The notes under the pieces are model-generated. The model made no database searches. It worked only from the letters and a program-made list of their open reading frames with translations, and had not been told where the DNA came from. Of a stretch of 48,647 nucleotides of DNA, positions 42,727-48,647 are shown in pieces. Origin of the DNA: Clostridia bacterium (GTDB taxonomy: Bacteria; Bacillota; Peptococcia; Peptococcales; BICA1-8); assembly GCA_030154225.1 (NCBI GenBank), contig JASKKI010000011.1, positions 1 through 48,647 on the forward strand, read 5' to 3'. The position numbers and the translations under genes are program-made. Within the stretch, counting starts at the first letter, position 1. Each line of letters begins with the position of its first letter.

Positions 42727-43257
42727 TTAACTAGCTTTTCCAATGTCGAAACCAATTTCTAATGCTTTAAGATTAGCATCTTCAGTCCCTTTAGGCACTC
42801 GTCCTAAAATTGCTTTTTTTAGAGAATCAAATTCGATGATATCAGTTGCACCAACTAATACTCCTAATGCGATTATATTACTAAAAAGATCTTTACCTAC
42901 CTTTTCGATAGCAAGGGAGGTAATAGGTGCTTCTACTACTTTACAGGAAACTGATGATGTATCTTTAACAAAGGTGCTATTAGAAATGATTATCCCATTG
43001 TCTTTTATATTTTCAGTATATTTATTAAAAGCTTCCTGAGTCATTGCTAAAACAATATCAGGTTTATCTATATGTGGAAACGAGATTGGTTCATTATCCA
43101 TAATAACTTCTGCTTTACATGCACCACCTCTGGCTTCCGGGCCATAGGATTGGGTTTGGACAATTTCTTTATCCTCTATTAAACCAGCTTCAGCTAATAT
43201 TATTCCAGCTAAGATTACTCCCTGACCACCTGAGCCACTTAAAAGAATTTCTTTCAT
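42727..43257 (-). CDS. korC: 2-oxoacid:ferredoxin oxidoreductase, gamma subunit
   Basis: A 176-residue gamma subunit (KorC/VorC type): KEILLSGSGGQGVILAGIILAEAG opens the domain, followed by QSYGPEARGGACKAEVIMDNEPISFPHIDKPDIVLAMTQEAF. It interacts with the alpha and beta subunits and binds part of the CoA site. It overlaps korB by four bases (ATGA-type junction) and is last in a korD-A-B-C order. This order is that of 2-oxoglutarate:ferredoxin oxidoreductase; the actual 2-oxoacid (2-oxoglutarate, 2-oxobutyrate, branched chain or pyruvate) is not decided by sequence. Confidence 0.92.
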   Translation of the reverse strand: MKEILLSGSGGQGVILAGIILAEAGLIEDKEIVQTQSYGPEARGGACKAEVIMDNEPISFPHIDKPDIVLAMTQEAFNKYTENIKDNGIIISNSTFVKDTSSVSCKVVEAPITSLAIEKVGKDLFSNIIALGVLVGATDIIEFDSLKKAILGRVPKGTEDANLKALEIGFDIGKAS

Positions 43258-44081
43258 TGCATCTGCCCTCCCTCTGTTAGGTTATTAATAATTTTTTGAT
43301 ATTCCTCTGTATATTCAGGTAATTGTTTTCGAAAAAGTTCACCAATTAAGTATTTCCCTGCTAGTTTCTCAGGTGGTAACTTTTCCGCTGCTTTTATTGA
43401 AATTGCTTTTTCTTTTAAGAGCTTCATCATTGATGGAGCATTACCTAATTTATTTTGACGTCCAAAGGATATAGGACAGGATGAGAGTGCTTCTACTACT
43501 GAAAAACCTTTATGTTCAATAGCATTGGCAATTAACTTACTTAATTCCATAGTATGATATGTGGTACCTCTAGCAACATAGGTAGCACCTGCGGCTATAG
43601 CTAATTCTGGAATATCAAATGGTTTTTCGATATGTCCATAGGGAGATGTAGTACTTTTTCCTTTAGTAGGAGTAAGAGGAGAATACTGTCCTCCAGTCAT
43701 ACCATAAATATTGTTATTGAAAATAACAGTAGTAATATCAATATTGCGTCGTGCTGCATGAATGAAGTGATTTCCACCAATAGCTGTGCAGTCACCATCA
43801 CCGGTAATTACTATTACATTTAATTCTGGTCGAGCTAATTTTAGACCAGTAGCGAAAGTTAAAGCACGGCCATGGGCGGTGTGAATAGTATCAAAATCCA
43901 AGTATCCTGTTGAACGTGATGAACATCCTATTCCGGAAATAACAGCAGTTTTATTCTGATCTAAACCCAGTTTATCAACAGCTCGTGCTAAAGCTCCTAG
44001 GACTATGCCATTTCCACAACCAGGACACCAAATATGAGGAAGTTTATTATTACGAAAATATTTTTTTATAATTTCATTCAT
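43254..44081 (-). CDS. korB: 2-oxoacid:ferredoxin oxidoreductase, beta (TPP) subunit
   Basis: A 275-residue thiamine-diphosphate-binding subunit. HIWCPGCGNGIVLGAL carries a conserved cysteine pair, GIGCSSRSTGYLDFDTIHTAHGRALTFATGLKLARP lies before the TPP motif GDGDCTAIGGNHFIHAARRNIDITTVIFNNNIYGMTGGQ, and TSPYGHIEKPFD follows. The catalytic role is decarboxylation of a 2-oxoacid on TPP and transfer of the acyl to CoA, with electrons to ferredoxin. It starts two bases after korA. Confidence 0.94.
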   Translation of the reverse strand: MNEIIKKYFRNNKLPHIWCPGCGNGIVLGALARAVDKLGLDQNKTAVISGIGCSSRSTGYLDFDTIHTAHGRALTFATGLKLARPELNVIVITGDGDCTAIGGNHFIHAARRNIDITTVIFNNNIYGMTGGQYSPLTPTKGKSTTSPYGHIEKPFDIPELAIAAGATYVARGTTYHTMELSKLIANAIEHKGFSVVEALSSCPISFGRQNKLGNAPSMMKLLKEKAISIKAAEKLPPEKLAGKYLIGELFRKQLPEYTEEYQKIINNLTEGGQMQ

Positions 44082-44083
44082 TA

Positions 44084-45202
44084 TTAGTACACCCCTTTAG
44101 TAACTGTTGATAAAATTTCATCAGGTGTAATTAACTGGCTATCAACCCTTAAAATACCTTCAGTTTTTTCTCGACCTATAGCTTTTATTACTTCGGCGGT
44201 TACTTGACCGTAATTCATTTCAGCAACAAATACTTTATGGACATTTTTTGTTTTAGACATAATTAATTCTGTAGGAAATGGCCAGATACTGATTAATCTT
44301 AATAGACCTAATTTAATTCCTTGCGCCCGTCCTAGTTTAACAGCTTTTTCTGCAGATCTTGCTGAACATCCGTAAGAAATAATTAAAAATTCTGCGTCAT
44401 CCGTTTGATATTCACTATATCTAAGAATATCTTTAATGTTGTCTTCTAACTTGGAGTGTAATCTTCTTATTGTTTTATCTGTTACTTCTGGGTTACCAGT
44501 CGGGAAACCGGTTTCATCATGAATGAGTCCGGTTACATGAAAACGATAACCTTCTCCAAATGCTGGTAATGGGGGTACTCCATTTGGCCCTGGAGTATAT
44601 GGTAGTTCACCAGGATTTGGTTTTCTACGGTCTATAATTTTGGGTGGTGTTTTAGGAATAATCAGTTTTTCTCTCATATGACCAACAACTTCATCTAATA
44701 AAAATATAACGGGAGTACGATAACGTTCAGCTAAATTAACTGCATCTATCGTTAAAGCATAGGTTTCTTGCACAGAAGAAGGTGATAAAGCAATTACTCC
44801 TTTATCTCCATGACTTCCCCAGCGAGCCTGCATAACATCTGCCTGACTAGGAGAAGTAGGCTGACCGGTGCTTGGACCACCTCTTTGTACATTTACAACC
44901 ACTAAAGGAATTTCCGCTAATGTAGCATAACCAATTAATTCCTGTTTTAGGGAAAAACCAGGCCCACTTGTTGCTGTTATAGCTTTATAACCACCTAAAG
45001 AAGCTCCGCATACGGCACCTATGCTTGCTATTTCATCTTCCATTTGGATAAACTTTCCGCCTACTTTAGGTAATTCTTTAGATAGTATTTCTGCAATTTC
45101 TGTTGATGGTGTAATAGGGTATCCGGCAAAAAATCTTACACCTGCAGCTAATGCCCCTAAAGCACAGGCCTCATTTCCTTGTACTAAAAAAGCTTGAGAC
45201 AT
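44084..45202 (-). CDS. korA: 2-oxoacid:ferredoxin oxidoreductase, alpha subunit
   Basis: A 372-residue alpha subunit of the KorA/VorB type. The N-terminal pyrimidine-binding domain starts FLVQGNEACALGALAAGVRFFAGYPITPSTEIAE and includes FIQMEDEIASIGAVCGASLGGYKAITATSGPGFSLKQE. A linker follows, then the C-terminal domain II with EFLIISYGCSARSAEKAVKLGRAQGIKLGLLRLISIWPFP. AGGAGG precedes the ATG on the minus strand. It is 20 bases after korD. The complex feeds low-potential electrons to ferredoxin and links to the ferredoxins in the window. Confidence 0.94.
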   Translation of the reverse strand: MSQAFLVQGNEACALGALAAGVRFFAGYPITPSTEIAEILSKELPKVGGKFIQMEDEIASIGAVCGASLGGYKAITATSGPGFSLKQELIGYATLAEIPLVVVNVQRGGPSTGQPTSPSQADVMQARWGSHGDKGVIALSPSSVQETYALTIDAVNLAERYRTPVIFLLDEVVGHMREKLIIPKTPPKIIDRRKPNPGELPYTPGPNGVPPLPAFGEGYRFHVTGLIHDETGFPTGNPEVTDKTIRRLHSKLEDNIKDILRYSEYQTDDAEFLIISYGCSARSAEKAVKLGRAQGIKLGLLRLISIWPFPTELIMSKTKNVHKVFVAEMNYGQVTAEVIKAIGREKTEGILRVDSQLITPDEILSTVTKGVY

Positions 45203-45222
45203 TGAACATAAACCTCCTTATA

Positions 45223-45402
45223 CTACTTACGAACTGTTATTGCATAATCAGGGCATCTTAACTCACACAAACCACAGCTAATGCAATTTTCTGAATTTTT
45301 TACTGTGGCTTTTTGAAGTTTATTTAATGAAAGTACATTTTTAGGACAAAATTCTACACAAATTAAGCAGCCTTTACATAGTTTTTCATTAATAACTACC
45401 AA
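45223..45402 (-). CDS. korD: 2-oxoacid:ferredoxin oxidoreductase, delta (2x[4Fe-4S]) subunit
   Basis: A 59-residue dicluster ferredoxin-like subunit that is easily missed because it is short and starts with TTG. It has two C-x2-C-x2-C-x3-C-P motifs: CKGCLICVEFCP and CISCGLCELRCP. AAAGGAGGGGGA lies before the TTG at 45402. It is first in the order korDABC and directly precedes korA, completing the four-subunit enzyme. The clusters carry electrons from the TPP site to external ferredoxin. Confidence 0.9.
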   Translation of the reverse strand: MVVINEKLCKGCLICVEFCPKNVLSLNKLQKATVKNSENCISCGLCELRCPDYAITVRK

Positions 45403-45447
45403 AGAGTCCCCCTCCTTTGTTAAGTGTAATTTTTATAAATTTTTTAA

Positions 45448-45469
45448 ATTATCTATTTTTTAAGATAAT
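45448..45469. promoter_or_regulatory. Candidate operator over the kor promoter
   Basis: ATTATCT (45448-45454) and AGATAAT (45463-45469) form a perfect 7-bp inverted repeat. It overlaps the -10 box and likely start of the kor transcript, so a bound regulator would block it. Confidence 0.4.
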
Positions 45470-45493
45470 ACAAATTTAATAATTTCTTAACAA
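45465..45493 (-). promoter_or_regulatory. Promoter of korDABC
   Basis: On the minus strand TTGTTA (45493-45488), a 17-base spacer and TATTAT (45470-45465), 60-90 bases before the korD start. Confidence 0.5.
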
Positions 45494-45571
45494 ATATAAA
45501 ACGAGAGGTAGAATTAATTGACGATAGACCAAATACCATTACAAGTAACATATAAAAATTCATAAAAAAAA

Positions 45572-45589
45572 GAGGGGATATTTCCCCTC
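45572..45589 (-). terminator. Terminator of the LytST operon
   Basis: GAGGGGA and TCCCCTC pair perfectly; on the minus strand the hairpin is followed by eight T residues. It lies 19 bases past the lytT stop. Confidence 0.85.
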
Positions 45590-45607
45590 AAGTAAAATGG
45601 TAATGTT

Positions 45608-46357
45608 TTATAAACCTAGTAATTCTTTCAGTTGTTTTACATTCGTCCTACTTACAGGTACTTCGGTTTTATTATCATCCATAATTAAAAGATAAGTACT
45701 ATTAAACCAGGGAACTACTTCTTTGATTTTATAGAGATTGATTATATAATTACGATGGCAACGAAAAAATATATCTGGCTGGAGTCTTTTTTCCAGTTGG
45801 GATAGTGTAAAATTACTAAAATAGTTCTTATTATTTGCTTTAATAAATACTGATCTGTTTTTAGCATAAATAATTAATATATCTTCTTGATCTAACATAT
45901 AAAATTTCCCGTTAATTTCACCACTGATGCGTGTAAATCTGTTTTTTGAAATTGGTATTTGTTTTATAGGATTTATCACATTTTCTCTGTTTTCGAAATA
46001 TTTTATTGCAGTGTTTAATTCTTCTTTTACATCTTCTTCAGAGAAAGGTTTTAAAAGGTAAGCCTTAGCACCTACTTTTATTGCTTCAACAGCAAATTTA
46101 TCATAAGCTGTAACGTATATAATATATGGAGTTTTTTCAATATTATTTAGGTGATGACCTAATTTTATTCCATTTAAACCAGGCATATCAATATCCAGAA
46201 AAACAATATCCGGTTTTAGTTTACATATATTTTCTAAAGCCCCATCACCGGTTGAACAAGTTGCTACTAATTCCACATCTTTCATCTGTTCTAAAATATA
46301 TGCCAATTCTAAGCATATATGATTTTCGTCATCGGCAACTAAAATTTTAACAGTCAT
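45608..46357 (-). CDS. LytTR-family response regulator (LytT-like)
   Basis: A 249-residue response regulator. The receiver domain (1-120) has D9/D10 in VADDE, the phosphoacceptor D55 in FLDIDMPG, T83 in VTAYD and K103 in LLKPF. The C-terminal LytTR DNA-binding domain (about 140-248) has FTRISGEINGKFYMLDQEDILIIYAKNRS and FFRCHRNYIINLYKIKEVVPWF. It is encoded 29 bases after the LytS-like kinase with which it pairs. LytST pairs often sense pyruvate or related metabolites and switch on transporters, so it may control the 2-oxoacid-linked genes or the membrane protein at the window's end. Confidence 0.92.
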   Translation of the reverse strand: MTVKILVADDENHICLELAYILEQMKDVELVATCSTGDGALENICKLKPDIVFLDIDMPGLNGIKLGHHLNNIEKTPYIIYVTAYDKFAVEAIKVGAKAYLLKPFSEEDVKEELNTAIKYFENRENVINPIKQIPISKNRFTRISGEINGKFYMLDQEDILIIYAKNRSVFIKANNKNYFSNFTLSQLEKRLQPDIFFRCHRNYIINLYKIKEVVPWFNSTYLLIMDDNKTEVPVSRTNVKQLKELLGL

Positions 46358-46386
46358 TATTAGTCCCCCTTAGTCCCTTTTAGTAA

Positions 46387-48078
46387 TTAAGTCAAAGGAA
46401 TTTTTATTAAGACTTGACTGCCCTCTGAGATATTCTTTAACTCAAAAGTATACTTTTTACCATAAATACTTCTTAAGCGACCATTTATATTACTTAAACC
46501 TATACCCATTTTATTATTTTTAAAATTATTTTTAACTGCTTCAATAACTTCATCAGGAAACCCGATACCATTATCTATAACTTTCACTATGAAGTTATTA
46601 TCTTCAATATATCCTGAAATTTGAATTTTTAATATTCCTTTTTTTGATGTTAAACCATGGTTCATTGAATTTTCCACTAAAGGCTGCAGGGCAAAGGTGG
46701 GGAATAACACTTCATAACAATCTTCATCTACATTCATGTCTACTTGTAGTCTTTCACCAAAACGAGCTTTTTGGATAGTTAAATAAAAGTTTACTATTTT
46801 AAGTTCTTCTAAAAAAGGGAGAATATCTTCATTTTGTTTTAAAGTTCGTCTAAAAAAAGAAGCTAAATTAACAATCAGTTGTTGAGCTTGTTTGGGATCT
46901 GTTCTTATTAAAAGTTTTATTACACTTAATGCGTTGAATAAGAAATGGGGATTTATCTGAGAACGTAAAGCAACATATTCCGCCCTTGCTAATAGCTTGG
47001 CTTGTTCATCAAGTTTTGCAGTTTGCAGTTGTAAACTTAGTAAATTGGCAATACCTGTCACCATTTTAATATCGGGAGGATTTATTATATCATTGATTTT
47101 GTAAACTTTAAGAAAGCCTAATAACTCTCCATTATAAGTCAAAGGAGCTTCAATTACTGCATCTAAAGGACAATTAGGATTTGGACAACCAATTTCTTCT
47201 TTAGAATTAGCAATCAAGACTTTGGAATCTGAATAAAATAATTTCTCATTATTAATGGCCTGATATGTTGCTGAAGTCAAAATGGGTTTTCCGGGCATAT
47301 GATGATCACTACCCTCTCCTTTAAAAGCTAAAATTTGTTTTTCATCTGTAATAGCAACAGCACTTGCTCCGGTAACATTATAGATTATTTCTGTTATTTC
47401 TTTTGCTGTTTTACTATTAAAACCTTTTTTGGAGATAGGCAAAGTTAGCTTAGCTATTTCCAAAGCTTTTTCAGCATAATTAGCACCGATTGAATGCTGG
47501 CTGTACTGGATATCTTTGACCAATGAGACAAAAATTCCTACTCCTAAAGCATTGATTATTATTGAACTTACTCCGAACATACTAACAATAACTTCAGCTA
47601 CTACTCTTGGTTTAGTTAGTAATAAAATTAGTATTTGTAATATTACTTCAGAAGTAAACCCTGCTAAAAAAGCATTAGTAAACCTGGTTCTATCTTGTCC
47701 AAATTTTTTATACACAAATCCACCAATCAATCCAGCTATAATATTGGCAATAAAAGCTGGAATTATAGTAATTCCTCCTAGATAATAACGATGAATTCCT
47801 CCAATAAATCCTGCAGATACTCCTACCATTGGTCCTGCGATTATTCCTCCAACAACCGGCCCAATTATGCGACCATTTAACATTGCACCATTAAATGTTT
47901 CAATACCAAAAAGATTACCTAATATTGAAAGGATGCCAAAAAGAAAAGAGAGAAAAATTTTATCTTTGAGAGTTGGATACATTAAAAATGAACGACGAAA
48001 GCTGATATTTTTAGTCAAAGGATATGCAATTAGACAAATTGCGGCAACAATCTTAAGACTATCATAAATTATTGACAC
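46387..48078 (-). CDS. LytS-family sensor histidine kinase
   Basis: A 563-residue kinase. Residues 5-195 are the 5TMR-LYT sensor with six or so helices and the NGRIIGPVVGG motif. Residues 200-350 form a GAF-like domain carrying two Cys (GCPNPNCPLD, 298 and 303). The His kinase domain contains QINPHFLFNALSV with the phosphoacceptor H378, the N-box PLVENSMNHGL, and the G boxes DNGIGF and GIGLSNINGRL. Start is GTG 48078, with a weak AGGGGAA at a long distance. LytS-type kinases respond to pyruvate or envelope changes. It works with the LytTR regulator just downstream. Confidence 0.92.
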   Translation of the reverse strand: MSIIYDSLKIVAAICLIAYPLTKNISFRRSFLMYPTLKDKIFLSFLFGILSILGNLFGIETFNGAMLNGRIIGPVVGGIIAGPMVGVSAGFIGGIHRYYLGGITIIPAFIANIIAGLIGGFVYKKFGQDRTRFTNAFLAGFTSEVILQILILLLTKPRVVAEVIVSMFGVSSIIINALGVGIFVSLVKDIQYSQHSIGANYAEKALEIAKLTLPISKKGFNSKTAKEITEIIYNVTGASAVAITDEKQILAFKGEGSDHHMPGKPILTSATYQAINNEKLFYSDSKVLIANSKEEIGCPNPNCPLDAVIEAPLTYNGELLGFLKVYKINDIINPPDIKMVTGIANLLSLQLQTAKLDEQAKLLARAEYVALRSQINPHFLFNALSVIKLLIRTDPKQAQQLIVNLASFFRRTLKQNEDILPFLEELKIVNFYLTIQKARFGERLQVDMNVDEDCYEVLFPTFALQPLVENSMNHGLTSKKGILKIQISGYIEDNNFIVKVIDNGIGFPDEVIEAVKNNFKNNKMGIGLSNINGRLRSIYGKKYTFELKNISEGSQVLIKIPLT

Positions 48079-48281
48079 TAATCCAAAAATTCCCCTTTTC
48101 AGTATTTTTATAATTTTTATTTTAATTCAAATAAGTATTTCTGTAAAATACAAATAAAATATACAAATAAATATTTGGTTATCCTATCTTTTTTAGATAA
48201 ATAATCCATAGATTTAATTTTCTTAATTTAATATTATAAAACTAACTATTTCTATTTACTTGAAAACAAGCGGTGATAATC
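48079..48281. other. Divergent AT-rich gap
   Basis: About 200 bases without a gene, between the lytS start and a plus-strand membrane gene. It is very AT-rich; no convincing promoter or repeat was singled out, though both genes must start from here. Confidence 0.5.
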
Positions 48282-48647
48282 TTGCACATTAATTTAAAAA
48301 ATTTAGAAAAAATAAAAGTATATTTAATGTTAGGCTTTGTATGTTCATTTTTAATAAATTCCTTTATTTTCCACAAAATATTAGAAATTTTGATGGTATT
48401 TTTAATTATAGTTATTATTATATTTACTTTACCATTGGTGAGAGGGTTTAATAAGTATTTATCTGTTAGTTTATTTATTATAGGAATATACTTGTTATCG
48501 AACAATAAGGCAAATTTACAAGACTGGATGAAAGCATTAATAGAAAATGCAGGCTTAATCAGTCTATTATTGACAGTTCCTTTATTAGGAATAACATTAT
48601 ATTATGATGATTTTCAAACAAATATTGCAAGAATTAGTGAAAAACAC
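48282..48647 (+). CDS. Multi-pass membrane protein, N-terminal part (partial)
   Basis: The frame is open from TTG 48282 to the end of the window: 122 residues with no stop. A basic start (HINLKNLEKIK) is followed by helices at about 14-32, 35-55, 63-78 and 92-112 and then ITLYYDDFQTNIARISEKH. AGCGGTGAT before the TTG is a moderate ribosome site; an in-frame ATG at 48327 is an alternative. No family was recognised, though the pattern would fit a transporter. It is divergent from lytST, the usual place for a LytST-controlled transporter or holin-like gene. Confidence 0.6.
   Translation, partial: MHINLKNLEKIKVYLMLGFVCSFLINSFIFHKILEILMVFLIIVIIIFTLPLVRGFNKYLSVSLFIIGIYLLSNNKANLQDWMKALIENAGLISLLLTVPLLGITLYYDDFQTNIARISEKH

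Overview
The window is AT-rich DNA from what looks like an anaerobic, low-GC Firmicute (Clostridia-like). The signs are strong GGAGG-type ribosome binding sites, frequent GTG/TTG starts, MecA, a NiaR-type 3H repressor, ferredoxins, rubrerythrin, ferritin and a four-subunit 2-oxoacid:ferredoxin oxidoreductase. No genus can be named from the sequence alone. No rRNA, tRNA, CRISPR array, insertion sequence or prophage was seen.

Layout. 1-3.4 kb: the end of a sensor kinase, then a MacB/LolD-type ABC exporter (two FtsX permeases and an ATPase). 3.5-5.0 kb: a split altronate dehydratase-like enzyme that could also be a sulfolactate sulfo-lyase (SuyA/SuyB). 5.2-11.9 kb: a large membrane protein with an alkaline-phosphatase-like ectodomain, asparaginyl-tRNA synthetase, an amidase, ferritin, a 2H phosphoesterase and a zinc-ribbon protein. 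12.1-12.4 kb: a frameshifted C-terminal remnant of a reductive dehalogenase-like protein. 12.8-15 kb: an ion-transporter-type permease with an adjacent FCD-domain regulator. 15-30.8 kb: mostly housekeeping and small genes (TGS-nucleoside kinase, CBS protein, rubrerythrin, ferredoxins, a DUF2156/Eis-like pair, two TtcA-like PP-loop proteins, NiaR, MecA, endonuclease III, a diacylglycerol glucosyltransferase-like protein, FolD).

30.9-48.6 kb is the most interesting part: a catabolic island for an unidentified 2-hydroxy acid. A LarA-family racemase-like gene is divergent from a plus-strand operon. That operon encodes a tripartite tricarboxylate transporter (TctCBA), two D-2-hydroxyacid dehydrogenases, a fumarylacetoacetase-family protein, an SDR-like protein lacking the catalytic Tyr and Lys, an RraA/HMG-aldolase-family protein and an Ldh2-family dehydrogenase. 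Converging on it are a CdaR-type sugar-diacid regulator and, as a separate unit, korDABC. korD is a 59-residue TTG-start ferredoxin gene. A LytS/LytT two-component system and the start of another membrane protein close the window.

A working model, which is inference: TctCBA imports a hydroxy(di)acid, and dehydrogenases of opposite stereochemical families plus the LarA-like protein interconvert its stereoisomers and oxidise it. The FAH/RraA proteins may cleave the oxo-acid, and KorDABC oxidises the resulting 2-oxoacid to an acyl-CoA with ferredoxin. TTT transporter + D-hydroxyacid dehydrogenase + Ldh2 dehydrogenase resembles the known sulfolactate gene set (SlcHFG, SlcC, ComC). Together with the SuyAB-like pair at 3.5 kb, this makes sulfolactate one testable substrate, but the FAH and RraA genes point instead to a carbon-carbon cleavage route.
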